Origin: Chitinophagaceae bacterium
GTDB taxonomy: Bacteria > Bacteroidota > Bacteroidia > Chitinophagales > Chitinophagaceae
Direction of reading: 5' to 3'
DNA length: 64,000 nt
Assembly (NCBI GenBank): GCA_017853575.1
Contig: JAFMJI010000001.1
Span: 62,001 to 126,000, forward strand
Below the pieces are notes generated by a model. The model was not told the DNA's origin and ran no database searches. It worked only from the letters and a program-made list of their open reading frames with translations. Position numbers and translations under genes: made by a program. This document shows, in pieces, positions 29,926 through 39,756 of the stretch (the stretch's first letter is position 1; every line of letters begins with the position of its first letter).

Positions 29926-29932
29926 ACCCTCA

Positions 29933-30238
29933 TCAGGCCTTGATTTCAACATCGACACCACTTGGAAGATCCAACTTGCTCAGTGCATCAACTGTACGTG
30001 ATGAAGAAGTATAAATATCAAGCAAACGCTTGTGCGTACTCAATTGGAACTGCTCACGCGCTTTCTTGTTCACATGCGGAGACTTCAACACAGTGAAGAT
30101 TCTCTTTTGCGTAGGCAAAGGAATTGGACCAGTAATAACGGCACCCGTGCTGCGCACAGTTTTAACAATCTTCTCCGCCGATTTGTCAACCAAATTATGG
30201 TCGTATGACTGCAATTTTATCCTTATACGCTGTGACAT
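29933..30238 (-). CDS. rpsJ: 30S ribosomal protein S10
   Basis: 101 aa; [40 protein letters not shown]. Confidence 0.97.
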   Translation of the reverse strand: MSQRIRIKLQSYDHNLVDKSAEKIVKTVRSTGAVITGPIPLPTQKRIFTVLKSPHVNKKAREQFQLSTHKRLLDIYTSSSRTVDALSKLDLPSGVDVEIKA

Positions 30239-30268
30239 ATGATTTTAGCCCATTTTTTAATGGGGATG

Positions 30269-30300
30269 CAAAGGTAAGAATTCAAACCATTCCACACAAA
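30269..30300 (-). promoter_or_regulatory. Putative promoter of rpsJ (S10 operon)
   Basis: Minus strand TTTG (30297-30300) - 20 nt - TACCTTTG (30269-30276), Bacteroidota -33/-7 grammar. Confidence 0.7.
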
Positions 30301-30343
30301 AGATTTGCAATAAATTTTAAATGGAATTTTGAGAAAGGAGGAT

Positions 30344-30372
30344 AAAAAAAGTCCCGGTGGTTACCGGGACTT
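30344..30372 (-). terminator. Intrinsic terminator after fusA
   Basis: 10-bp stem AAGTCCCGGT-aacc-ACCGGGACTT then TTTTT on the minus strand. Confidence 0.9.
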
Positions 30373-30407
30373 AACTATTTGACATTCAATTGAATGGATG
30401 ATGCTAA

Positions 30408-32543
30408 CTATTTCCCTTTCACCCTCGCAATTACTTCCTCAGCAATATTGTTTGGTGCTGGGTTGTAATGTGAGAACTCCATGGTTGAAGATGCACGTCC
30501 AGATGACAATGAACGAAGTTGTGTTACATATCCGAACATTTCACTCAATGGAACTTTGGCTTTGATTACCTGAGCACCAGCTCTGCTGTCCATTCCCTCC
30601 AACATACCTCTTCTTCTGTTCAAGTCGCCAGTAACATCACCCATGTATTGCTCTGGAGTGATTACTTCCACTTTCATGATTGGCTCCAACAACACTGGCT
30701 TTGCTTTACGAGCTGCCTCACGGAAACCAGATTTCGCACACAATTCAAATGACATTGAATCAGAGTCAACCTGGTGGAAGCTTCCATCAAATATTCTGAT
30801 TTTCATGTGCTCAACTGGATAGTTTGCCAACACACCGGTTGACATAGATTGTTCGAAACCTTTCTGGATGGCTGGAATGAATTCACGTGGAATAGATCCT
30901 CCAAAAATATCATTCACAAATTGCATTTGCTTGCCAGGATTTTCTTTCAACCACTCTGCATCTGCTGGTCCCATTTCAAATACAATATCCGCAAACTTAC
31001 CACGACCACCTGATTGCTTTTTCAAGGTCTCACGATGTTCAATGGTTGCCTGGAATGCTTCTTTGTATGCAACCTGTGGTGCACCTTGGTTTACTTCAAC
31101 CTTAAACTCTCTGCGCATACGATCAACAATGATCTCGAGGTGCAATTCACCCATTCCACTTAAAATGGTTTGTCCTGTTTCTTCATCAGTCTTTACACGC
31201 AAGGTTGGATCTTCTTCCACCAACTTAGAAATAGCCAATCCCATTTTATCAACGTCTGCCTGTGCTTTTGGCTCAACAGCAATTGAAATCACCGGTTCTG
31301 GAATAAACATATTTTCCAACACGATTGGATGATTCTCATCGCAAAGGGTATCTCCTGTTTTGATTTCTTTGAAACCAACAGCTGCTCCAATATCACCTGC
31401 TTCAATGAAGTCAATTGGATTTTGTTTGTTGGCAAACATTTTCATGATACGGCTGATACGCTCCTTCTTTCCGCTTCTTACGTTCAATACATAAGAACCT
31501 GCATCCAAATGACCAGAATATACGCGGAAGAAAGCCAAACGACCCACGAATGGATCTGTCATTATCTTGAAAGCAAGTGCTGCAAATGGTTCTGAAGCTT
31601 CAGGCTTACGGATGATGGTTTCACCATTGTCAGGGTTTGTTCCTTCTACTGCATCAATATCTACTGGTGAAGGAAGGTATCTGCACACTGCATCCAACGC
31701 TGTTTGTACACCTTTGTTCTTGAATGAAGAACCACACATCATTGGAACGATGCTCAAATCGATGGTTGCTTTGCGAATTGCTTCATGTACTTCTTCTTCT
31801 GTGATAGAATTTGGATCTTCAAAGAATTTCTCCAACAATTTATCATCGTATTCAGCAACTGCTTCAATAAGATTTTGTCTCCAGTGATTTACATCTTCTA
31901 CCATGTCAGCAGGAACAGGAATTTCATCGAATGTCATTCCTTCAGTTTCCATGTGCCAAATGATTCCTTTCATTTTAATGAGGTCAACAACTCCTTTGAA
32001 GTTGTCTTCTGCGCCGATCGGCAATTGAAGCGGAACTGCTTTTGCACCCAACATTTCTTTTACCTGGTTTACCACCATCAAGAAATCTGCACCACTGCGG
32101 TCCATCTTGTTTACAAATCCAATACGTGGAACTTTATAACGGTTTGCCTGACGCCATACTGTTTCAGATTGAGGTTCTACACCATCAACTGCTGAGAACA
32201 ACGCGATCAAACCATCCAAAACACGCATAGAACGTTCTACCTCTACAGTAAAATCCACGTGACCTGGAGTATCAATGATATTGAAATAATATTTTTTTGT
32301 GTCAGGAGTCGCCTTACCCAATACAGTAGGGAAATTCCACTGGCAGCTTACTGCAGCAGATGTAATGGTGATACCACGCTCTTTCTCCTGCTCCATCCAG
32401 TCAGTCGTAGCTGCACCATCGTGCACCTCACCGATCTTGTGAATCATTCCAGTATAACGCAAGATGCGCTCTGTTGTGGTGGTTTTACCAGCATCGATGT
32501 GTGCGGCAATTCCGAAGTTGCGTTGAAATTTTAAGTCTGCCAT
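30408..32543 (-). CDS. fusA: Elongation factor G
   Basis: 711 aa; [43 protein letters not shown]. Confidence 0.97.
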   Translation of the reverse strand: MADLKFQRNFGIAAHIDAGKTTTTERILRYTGMIHKIGEVHDGAATTDWMEQEKERGITITSAAVSCQWNFPTVLGKATPDTKKYYFNIIDTPGHVDFTVEVERSMRVLDGLIALFSAVDGVEPQSETVWRQANRYKVPRIGFVNKMDRSGADFLMVVNQVKEMLGAKAVPLQLPIGAEDNFKGVVDLIKMKGIIWHMETEGMTFDEIPVPADMVEDVNHWRQNLIEAVAEYDDKLLEKFFEDPNSITEEEVHEAIRKATIDLSIVPMMCGSSFKNKGVQTALDAVCRYLPSPVDIDAVEGTNPDNGETIIRKPEASEPFAALAFKIMTDPFVGRLAFFRVYSGHLDAGSYVLNVRSGKKERISRIMKMFANKQNPIDFIEAGDIGAAVGFKEIKTGDTLCDENHPIVLENMFIPEPVISIAVEPKAQADVDKMGLAISKLVEEDPTLRVKTDEETGQTILSGMGELHLEIIVDRMRREFKVEVNQGAPQVAYKEAFQATIEHRETLKKQSGGRGKFADIVFEMGPADAEWLKENPGKQMQFVNDIFGGSIPREFIPAIQKGFEQSMSTGVLANYPVEHMKIRIFDGSFHQVDSDSMSFELCAKSGFREAARKAKPVLLEPIMKVEVITPEQYMGDVTGDLNRRRGMLEGMDSRAGAQVIKAKVPLSEMFGYVTQLRSLSSGRASSTMEFSHYNPAPNNIAEEVIARVKGK

Positions 32544-32606
32544 GACTAATTGTATTGTTTAATTTATTTTTCGTTCGAGCCTTTCTCAAGGCTGTTTTTG
32601 CGGGTG

Positions 32607-32614
32607 CAAAGTTA
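32607..32614 (-). promoter_or_regulatory. Putative -7 box of a fusA promoter
   Basis: TAACTTTG on the minus strand between the rpsG terminator and fusA; TTTC about 20 nt upstream. Confidence 0.5.
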
Positions 32615-32637
32615 GTACAAGCCGGGGAGATATGGAA

Positions 32638-32667
32638 ATAAAAAAGGACCGTTTCGTCGGTCCTTTT
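32638..32667 (-). terminator. Intrinsic terminator after rpsG
   Basis: 10-bp stem AAAAGGACCG-acgaaa-CGGTCCTTTT followed by T-run on the minus strand. Confidence 0.85.
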
Positions 32668-32690
32668 GTTAAGATTTTATTCAGTTGTAA

Positions 32691-33158
32691 TTACACCCTG
32701 AAGTGTGCGAATGCCTTATTGGCTTCAGCCATACGATGTGTATCTTCTTTCTTTTTGAATGCACCACCTTCCCCTTTGCTTGCTGCTACGATTTCGTTGG
32801 CGAGCTTATCAGCCATGCTGCGACCGTTGCGCTCTCTTGCATAACGCACCAACCACTTGATGCTCAAAGAAATTTTTCTATCTGGACGAACTTCAGATGG
32901 AATCTGGAAAGTTGCACCACCGATACGACGGCTTCTCACTTCAACAGCTGGAGTAACATTTGACAATGCTTTCTTCCAAATTTCATATCCATCTTCACCA
33001 GTCATTTTTGCTACTTTCTCCAAAGAATCGTAGAAAATGGTGAGTGATGCGCCTTTCTTTCCCTGCCACATTACGTTGTTCACGAAACGAGTTACCAATG
33101 TGTCATTGAACTTTGGATCTGGCGCGAGTGGTAATTTTTTTGCTCTGGTCTTCCTCAT
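32691..33158 (-). CDS. rpsG: 30S ribosomal protein S7
   Basis: 155 aa; [22 protein letters not shown]...[19 protein letters not shown]. Confidence 0.97.
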   Translation of the reverse strand: MRKTRAKKLPLAPDPKFNDTLVTRFVNNVMWQGKKGASLTIFYDSLEKVAKMTGEDGYEIWKKALSNVTPAVEVRSRRIGGATFQIPSEVRPDRKISLSIKWLVRYARERNGRSMADKLANEIVAASKGEGGAFKKKEDTHRMAEANKAFAHFRV

Positions 33159-33185
33159 CTATATTAAGGTTTCGATGTTATTTGT

Positions 33186-33566
33186 TTATTTTTTAGCTTT
33201 TTCACGCTTAGTACCATACTTAGAACGGCTCTTCTTTCTATCCTTCACACCAGCAGTATCCAAACTACCTCTTACAATATGGTAACGTACACCTGGTAAA
33301 TCCTTCACACGACCACCTCTGATCAATACAATCGAGTGCTCCTGAAGATTATGACCTTCACCTGGGATGTAGGCAATTACTTCCACTTTATTTGTCAAAC
33401 GCACCTTCGCTACTTTTCTCAAAGCTGAATTCGGCTTTTTAGGTGTAGTTGTATAAACCCTGGTGCAAACACCACGACGCTGTGGACACGCATCAAGGGC
33501 CCTTGATTTACTTTTGGCCTTGATGATCTCTCTTCCTTTTCTAACTAATTGTTGAATTGTAGGCAT
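33186..33566 (-). CDS. rpsL: 30S ribosomal protein S12
   Basis: 126 aa; [13 protein letters not shown]...[17 protein letters not shown]...[27 protein letters not shown]. Confidence 0.97.
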   Translation of the reverse strand: MPTIQQLVRKGREIIKAKSKSRALDACPQRRGVCTRVYTTTPKKPNSALRKVAKVRLTNKVEVIAYIPGEGHNLQEHSIVLIRGGRVKDLPGVRYHIVRGSLDTAGVKDRKKSRSKYGTKREKAKK

Positions 33567-33591
33567 GCTACCCCTTTTTTTAACGGGAGGG

Positions 33592-33622
33592 CAAAGGTAG
33601 GAGCTTTTTTCTAAAAAGCAAA
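33592..33622 (-). promoter_or_regulatory. Putative promoter of the rpsL-rpsG unit
   Basis: Minus strand TTTG (33619-33622) - 19 nt - TACCTTTG (33592-33599). Confidence 0.75.
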
Positions 33623-33651
33623 GCCGTGATTTAAAATTTTATAGAGGAAAA

Positions 33652-34719
33652 TCAGGCGTTTGCCTTTACCATCCAACCAAAGGAATCAGGGGCAGATCCA
33701 TCCCTCAAGGCTGCCATAGATTGCTTGATTTCATCTGCTATTGGCATTTTGGATGCATCCAGGCTGATATGGGTGTCTTTATATTGAAGTCCAGAGATTT
33801 TGGAAACAGTAACGGCAGTTCCGGCGCCAAAGGCTTCAGTGAGTGTACCGTTTTTATACCCAGCAACAAGTTCATCAATGGAAATCTCTCTTTCCTCAAC
33901 CACTTTCCCCAATGAACGCGCCAGATCAACAATGCTCTTGCGGGTGATTCCATCGAGTATGGTGCCAGCTTCAAGAGATGGCGTAATGACTTTTCCATCC
34001 AATACAAAAAACACATTCATCGCACCACACTCTTGAACATACTTGTGCTCAAATGCATCCATCCATAAAATCTGATCAAAGCCTTTTTCTTTGGCAAGTT
34101 TTGCGGGATAAAGAGATGCTGCATAATTGCCAGCTGTTTTTGCATATCCCACACCGCCTGGTGCTGCACGTACATACTGCTCTTCAACGTATATGTTAAG
34201 TGGCTTGGAAAAATATGGACCAACCGGACTCAAAATGATCATGAAATAGTATTTGGAAGATGGGGCAACACCTATCACTTCATCCGTTGCAAACATAAAC
34301 GGACGAATATACATTGCATGATCTTCTGCAGTAGGAATCCATTTATCTTCCAATTTCAACAATTGCTTCATGCCTTCTATGAAATGAAATTCAGGAACAT
34401 CGGGCATTGCCATACGATGAGCAGATTTATTGAAACGTTTTAAGTTTTCGTATGGCCTGAAAATTGCTGCACTGCCATCTTTCATCCTAAAAGCCTTGAT
34501 GCCTTCAAAGATCGACTGACCATAATGCAAGGTTGCCAAGGAAGGATCAAAACTGAGGGGTGCATACGGAACAATTTCTGGATCACACCATGCTCCATCT
34601 TTGTATTCTGCCAACAACATGTGATCTGTAAACAATCTACCAAAAGGAAGATTATTGAAATCTGTAGTTGACAATTTAGATGTTGCCGCTTTTGTTATCT
34701 TTATTGTTCCCTGATGCAT
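33652..34719 (-). CDS. ilvE: Branched-chain amino acid aminotransferase
   Basis: 355 aa; YGQSIFEGIKAFR, RAAPGGVGYAKTAGNYAASL, FGAGTAVTVSKI. Confidence 0.93.
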   Translation of the reverse strand: MHQGTIKITKAATSKLSTTDFNNLPFGRLFTDHMLLAEYKDGAWCDPEIVPYAPLSFDPSLATLHYGQSIFEGIKAFRMKDGSAAIFRPYENLKRFNKSAHRMAMPDVPEFHFIEGMKQLLKLEDKWIPTAEDHAMYIRPFMFATDEVIGVAPSSKYYFMIILSPVGPYFSKPLNIYVEEQYVRAAPGGVGYAKTAGNYAASLYPAKLAKEKGFDQILWMDAFEHKYVQECGAMNVFFVLDGKVITPSLEAGTILDGITRKSIVDLARSLGKVVEEREISIDELVAGYKNGTLTEAFGAGTAVTVSKISGLQYKDTHISLDASKMPIADEIKQSMAALRDGSAPDSFGWMVKANA

Positions 34720-34777
34720 AAAAAATATTTTTGCAAAGAAACAAAATCAACGGCCAACTGCAAAGTAAACTCAGCAC

Positions 34778-35239
34778 ATGAATCAGATAGAAAAAGTTAA
34801 AATACCGCTAACTATACTGTCAGATCTTTACAAAGATGTGTTGATTAGTGAACCAGGTCAAATTGAACCAACCAATAAAAAAAAGCTAAATGCTGTAGTG
34901 CTGGTTTTCACAGATAATTACACTTCCGCTGAAAGAGACGAACTGCTCTCAGGGATTTTAACTGCATGTAAACTAAATGAGTCTAATTCAATTGTACTAA
35001 AATCAACAAACCCTAAGAACGAAAATCTTCTTTCAATCAAAGAAAACTACGATACCAAAAATATTATACTCTTTGGCATTGATCCGGTCGAATTCGGACT
35101 ACCCATTGCCTTCCCTCATTTTCAAATACAAACATCAGATGGAATCAAATATGTTTCATCTCCAGGACTAGAGGAAATGCTGAAAGACAAATCATTAAAA
35201 GTGAAATTGTGGAACAGCCTCAAGCAAATTTTTCTTTGA
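34778..35239 (+). CDS. Conserved hypothetical protein, possibly HolD/psi-like
   Basis: 153 aa ORF with coding character, TGATG junction with rdgB; family call is inference only. Confidence 0.6.
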   Translation: MNQIEKVKIPLTILSDLYKDVLISEPGQIEPTNKKKLNAVVLVFTDNYTSAERDELLSGILTACKLNESNSIVLKSTNPKNENLLSIKENYDTKNIILFGIDPVEFGLPIAFPHFQIQTSDGIKYVSSPGLEEMLKDKSLKVKLWNSLKQIFL

Positions 35240-35820
35240 TGAAACAATTAATATTTGCATCCAACAACATTCATAAAGCAGATGAAATTCGTGCACTGCT
35301 AAACAATGGTTTTGAAATCATCACTTTAAAAGAAGCAGGAATTGATATAGACATTCCAGAGCCACATGAAACACTTGAAAAAAATGCAAGTGAGAAATCA
35401 ACTACTATTTTCAAAATCACACAAAAAGATTGTTTTTCAGAAGATAGTGGACTGGAAGTAGCAGCGCTTCATGGTGCACCGGGTGTCAGGTCTGCAAGAT
35501 ATGCGGGCGATACATCCAACGCAACTGATAATAATATGCTGCTCTTAAAAAATATGCGTGACATTTCAAATAGAGAAGCCCAATTTAAAACAGTGATTTC
35601 ATTGATACTGAATGGAGAAGAAATATTTTTTGAAGGTACCTGTAAAGGATCGATTGCGTATGAACCCAGTGGCGTAGATGGATTTGGATACGATCCGATT
35701 TTTATCCCCGAAGGACACAACCAAACATTCGCAGAACTTGGCTTATCCGTAAAATCAAAGATCAGTCATCGTAAAAATGCCATTGCAAAAATGAATGACT
35801 TTCTACAATCTATCAAGTAA
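35239..35820 (+). CDS. rdgB: XTP/dITP diphosphatase (RdgB/HAM1 family)
   Basis: MKQLIFASNNIHKADEI, SEDSGLEVAALHGAPGVRSARYAG, GFGYDPIFIPEG, ISHRKNA; start moved from 35209. Confidence 0.93.
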   Translation: MKQLIFASNNIHKADEIRALLNNGFEIITLKEAGIDIDIPEPHETLEKNASEKSTTIFKITQKDCFSEDSGLEVAALHGAPGVRSARYAGDTSNATDNNMLLLKNMRDISNREAQFKTVISLILNGEEIFFEGTCKGSIAYEPSGVDGFGYDPIFIPEGHNQTFAELGLSVKSKISHRKNAIAKMNDFLQSIK

Positions 35821-35828
35821 TAAACCAA

Positions 35829-36302
35829 ATGAGAAAAAACAACATTGAAATACCCACTGCTCCTTGCTTTACTACCAAAATTGATATACAAATATCAGAC
35901 ATCAATTATGGTGGGCATGTTGGAAATGAACGTTACCTGCTGTTTGCACAAGAAACAAGATTAAGATTTTTATCAGAACTTGGTTTTTCTGAAATAAAAT
36001 TTGGTGAACACGGACTGGTACTGGCCGAGGCAACTGTAGAATATTTTCATGAGCTTTTTTACGGAGACCAAATTACTGTCGAGCTCTCCATTGGAGAAAT
36101 TGGAAGAGCAAGTTTTGAATGTTTTTATGCAATTGAAGTCATCAGAGCTGAAAAGAAAATGATGGCTGCAAAAGTTGAAACCAAGATGGCTTGCTTCGAT
36201 TACAGCGAAAGAAAAATAAAATCAATTCCAGACCATTTGAAAAAGATATTGGAGCACTGTGCGCTCGGGAATCCTCTATCAGGAATTCCAAATCTCCCAT
36301 GA
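35829..36302 (+). CDS. Hotdog-fold thioesterase (4HBT-like)
   Basis: 157 aa; ISDINYGGHVGNERYLLFAQETRLRFL...EATVEYFHELFYGDQ. Confidence 0.8.
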   Translation: MRKNNIEIPTAPCFTTKIDIQISDINYGGHVGNERYLLFAQETRLRFLSELGFSEIKFGEHGLVLAEATVEYFHELFYGDQITVELSIGEIGRASFECFYAIEVIRAEKKMMAAKVETKMACFDYSERKIKSIPDHLKKILEHCALGNPLSGIPNLP

Positions 36303-37016
36303 CGCATCCGCCTGAATTCGCAGCATGTCTTTCCCATTCTCTATTATTGCCCCCATTGCTTCACCATTTTGTAAAAAGATTGTTTTATCTGGATTGTATA
36401 CCAGATCAAACAAATAGTGTGAAGGCGTTAAGTGTTGGTATGGAATCGAAGGAGCCGATTCTGTATTTGGGTACATCCCAAGTGGGGTAGTATTGATGAT
36501 GAGTGTATGTGAATCAAGCAATGACTTATCAATATTTTCATATGAAATTACATTTGTAGAACTTGGACTTCTGCTCACCTTTAAAAATGAAATATTTCTT
36601 TGCTTGAGTGCATAGTAAACTGCTTTTGCTGCGCCGCCTGTGCCCAATACCAAAGCACGTTGATGTGAAGCGTTCAGTTTTACATCAAGTGATTTCCCAA
36701 ATCCAATAACATCTGTGTTGAATCCAATTTTTTTTCCTTGATGGATTTTAATGCAATTGCACGCTCCTGTTTCTTTCACAATTTCATTTGCTTCATCTAA
36801 ATATGGAATTACTTTCTCTTTGTATGGGATGGTTACATTCAATCCGGCAAGTGTTGGATGTAGCTGAAAAACATCTTTGATCCCTTCAATATTTTCGATA
36901 GGAAAATTTTCATAGATGCAATCGGTCAGACCTTCATCCATGAACTTATTAGTAAAATATTTTTTTGAGAAAGAATGCGTGAGTGGATATCCGATTAAAC
37001 CAAAGGTTTTCATCAA
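36279..37016 (-). CDS. aroE: Shikimate dehydrogenase
   Basis: 245 aa; GLIGYPLTHSFSKKYF, GLNVTIPYKEKV, VLGTGGAAKAVYYAL. Confidence 0.93.
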   Translation of the reverse strand: MMKTFGLIGYPLTHSFSKKYFTNKFMDEGLTDCIYENFPIENIEGIKDVFQLHPTLAGLNVTIPYKEKVIPYLDEANEIVKETGACNCIKIHQGKKIGFNTDVIGFGKSLDVKLNASHQRALVLGTGGAAKAVYYALKQRNISFLKVSRSPSSTNVISYENIDKSLLDSHTLIINTTPLGMYPNTESAPSIPYQHLTPSHYLFDLVYNPDKTIFLQNGEAMGAIIENGKDMLRIQADASWEIWNS

Positions 37017-37022
37017 TCCTTA

Positions 37023-37784
37023 TTACTTGTTCAAGAATAAACTGAAAGTATCACCGCGCAATCCTATACGCATTGCTTCCAATGCAATTATTTCTGAAGG
37101 AGCAATATTACCAAGGTTTACATTGGCACCTAGCAACTCAATGAAATACAGTTGTTGTGCTTTTTGGGGTGCTTCCCAAAGGATTCTTTCACCAGGAATC
37201 TTTGTTAAAATTTCCTGTACCAATCCTTCACGCACTTCACCACTGCCCCTATATATACCAACATTTCCAGCTTCGCGTGCTTCGGCGATTACATATGTTG
37301 CTCCTGCACTCAATTCTGCACTCATCAACTCAATCCATTTATATGGAGGAATGATATGTGCGGCATCCTTGCTTCCAACTTCACTCAACACTGTACCGAT
37401 GGCACTAAGCTTTTCAATGTATCCGCATTTTTCTGTGTGTGGGATGGTAATAGAGCCATCGCTTACTTCCATGTATTGAATACCAAATTCTTTACAAAGA
37501 GATATATAATCATTGAATTGATTACGAATTAGAAATGCCTCCATCAAGGTTCCACCAAAATAAACAGGGATTCCATTGGACTGATATAGATCAATTTTTT
37601 CACGCAGCTTGGGAGTTACATAAGCCGTTCCAAAACCAAGTTTGATCACATCAACATGTGGAACTGCATTCTCTACAAATTGTTTCGCTTCTTCTAACGA
37701 CAATCCTTTGTCCATTACCATGGTGATGCCTTCCTTCCTAGGCTTGGCATACCGCTCCGGCATTTGAGATAAACTAAAGTTCAT
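37023..37784 (-). CDS. Phosphosulfolactate synthase (ComA-like)
   Basis: MNFSLSQMPERYAKPRKEGITMVMDKGLSL...VDVIKLGFGTAYVTPKL...YFGGTLMEAF...EVSDGSITIP; start moved from 37805 because a TAACTTTG box overlaps it. Confidence 0.82.
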   Translation of the reverse strand: MNFSLSQMPERYAKPRKEGITMVMDKGLSLEEAKQFVENAVPHVDVIKLGFGTAYVTPKLREKIDLYQSNGIPVYFGGTLMEAFLIRNQFNDYISLCKEFGIQYMEVSDGSITIPHTEKCGYIEKLSAIGTVLSEVGSKDAAHIIPPYKWIELMSAELSAGATYVIAEAREAGNVGIYRGSGEVREGLVQEILTKIPGERILWEAPQKAQQLYFIELLGANVNLGNIAPSEIIALEAMRIGLRGDTFSLFLNK

Positions 37785-37850
37785 GGGCTTTAAACTATGC
37801 CGCAAAGTTACAAAACTGCAGATGAATTGCCATATCGAATTAAGAGGGCC

Positions 37851-39281
37851 CTAGATTCTTTTTCTACGCTTGTATTTAAGTAAGAGATCAACCACTTGCG
37901 GGAACTTAACTGCAGAAGGAAACAATTTTAAAAATTGTTTTAACTGCTTGGGATGGGTTTCTATAGAATCCTCCAGGACTGTTATTCCTTCTTTTATATG
38001 CCCTTGTGAGAGAAGGACAGCGCTTTCGTAAAAATTAAAAATTGATTTATCGCCTGCTTTGGCTCTTGCAAATTCAATTTGCTTTTCAGCTTCAGCAAAT
38101 TGTTGGTTATCAAACAATGTTCTGATGAGGGCTTCCCATCCTTTGATATTTTTTGGCTTTGCCTGAACCACAGCCAGAAAATAATGCACTGCATCCTTAA
38201 AATTTTCTTGCTTCAAATAACACTCCCCCATTAAAAAATTGAAATCCGGATCGAGGCGCTTGATCTTCAAGGCCATCTCTAAGTATTTAATTGCCTGTTG
38301 ATACTTAGATTCCTTGATGTAGGTATTGGCAATCTTTTCATATAATTTGGGTTCATCCGGATTCAGATGTGATGCCTTTCTGAAATAAAACCTGGCCTGT
38401 GCATAATTCTTGACTTTCTCATAGCAGTATCCGATGGCCTGGTAAATGAGATCCTCTGGACGAGAGAGTTCAATCACTTTTTCAAGACTTTCAATCGCTT
38501 CTTTGTAGCGATGCAATCGCATCAACGCATCAGCCATGTTTCGGTATGCATAATCAAATTTTTCGTTGATGGCAATTGCATATTGATATGCGTCTATGGC
38601 TTTTTCAAACAAACGTAAACCCTGGTAAGCTGCTGCCAAATTGAACCATGCCAAATCATTATAAGGATGTTCTTCAATGATTTTCATATGCAGCTTGATG
38701 CTCTCCTCATTTCTACCTGTAAAGTCTGTCCAGAAACAAATCTTATACAATGCCTCCTCATTGTTTGGCTCGTACTCCAATATCAGCTTCAAGCAATCGA
38801 AGATTTTTTCAAATACTTCATAATCGTCATATACATCTGCCAATTCAAACAACAAATCAATTCTGTCTTCTCCTTCAAATCTTTGAATGGCAGCCTCTAG
38901 CAATTCAACAGCTTTTTCCTGGTGATCCAATGCCAGATAAGCATCTGTTCTTAATATATAAATGTCGATGTCGTTGCTGTCCAAAATCTCTGCTTTGTCC
39001 AAAAGTGCTAAAGCCTTTTTATAGTGCCTGGACGCTATGAGCAAATCAGCTTTTTTGATCAAAAGAGATGATGAGTATGGAAATTGGGAAATTCCATGGT
39101 CAGCTGCTTCCATGGCTTTTTGAAGTGCATCCTGGTCGTCAAAATGATCGATGATCCTCTCAAAAGATTCTTCACTCAAAAATCCACCCCCCTTGCCCGT
39201 CTTAAGCTTTTCGTAGAGGTTGAGCAATTCACGGATGTCTTCCTGCTCAGGTAAATGGGATCCGCCGGTCATGTTTGACAT
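37851..39281 (-). CDS. Tetratricopeptide repeat protein
   Basis: 476 aa; multiple ~34-aa TPR units (e.g. NDLAWFNLAAAYQGLRLFEKAIDAYQYAIAINEKFDYAY). Confidence 0.88.
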   Translation of the reverse strand: MSNMTGGSHLPEQEDIRELLNLYEKLKTGKGGGFLSEESFERIIDHFDDQDALQKAMEAADHGISQFPYSSSLLIKKADLLIASRHYKKALALLDKAEILDSNDIDIYILRTDAYLALDHQEKAVELLEAAIQRFEGEDRIDLLFELADVYDDYEVFEKIFDCLKLILEYEPNNEEALYKICFWTDFTGRNEESIKLHMKIIEEHPYNDLAWFNLAAAYQGLRLFEKAIDAYQYAIAINEKFDYAYRNMADALMRLHRYKEAIESLEKVIELSRPEDLIYQAIGYCYEKVKNYAQARFYFRKASHLNPDEPKLYEKIANTYIKESKYQQAIKYLEMALKIKRLDPDFNFLMGECYLKQENFKDAVHYFLAVVQAKPKNIKGWEALIRTLFDNQQFAEAEKQIEFARAKAGDKSIFNFYESAVLLSQGHIKEGITVLEDSIETHPKQLKQFLKLFPSAVKFPQVVDLLLKYKRRKRI

Positions 39282-39411
39282 TTACCTAATTTACTGAAAA
39301 TGATCGGATTCTGCCCTCTGGAGGCTAATAACTTTTTATCAACATTGCTTTTTCGCAATTCATATTTCTTGTCTGAACCAAAATCAATAAAAAATGTTAA
39401 TTTTGTGTTAC

Positions 39412-39753
39412 ATGACAAGGTTTAATTCCATATCAATTGGTAAAATATTCAAAACAATTGCCGTGATGAGCATAGGCCTCACACTGTCTGTTTGCGTATT
39501 TGCCATTGATGGAATTGTGATGAAATCCAAATCTGGGAAATCCTCCTTCTCAAATATGAAGAAGAATCTATCCCTTTCACTTAGAGAAGGATTCTCTTAC
39601 AAAGACAACAAATCATTTGGATTCAAAAGAAATGGTCATACCGTGATGTTCAACAACGTTATCACCTATCAAAAGGGAAACATCACGTACATTCTTCCTT
39701 ACAGAAACAAAGTTGTTTTGAATAAATTCAAGACACCGCAAAAGCCTCAATAG
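39412..39753 (+). CDS. Small secreted/membrane-anchored hypothetical protein
   Basis: Starts MTRFNSISIGKIFKTIAVMSIGLTLSVCVFA (signal-like); TAATTTTG box at 39398-39405 overlaps the track start 39394. Confidence 0.55.
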   Translation: MTRFNSISIGKIFKTIAVMSIGLTLSVCVFAIDGIVMKSKSGKSSFSNMKKNLSLSLREGFSYKDNKSFGFKRNGHTVMFNNVITYQKGNITYILPYRNKVVLNKFKTPQKPQ

Positions 39754-39756
39754 GTT

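Noticed and set aside
31329-32534. Plus-strand ORFs up to 154 aa opposite fusA (30868-32534)
   Set aside because: Mirror frames of EF-G, no start context or recognisable domain
36916-37479. 187-aa plus-strand ORF over aroE/comA
   Set aside because: Antisense to two genes with clear family motifs
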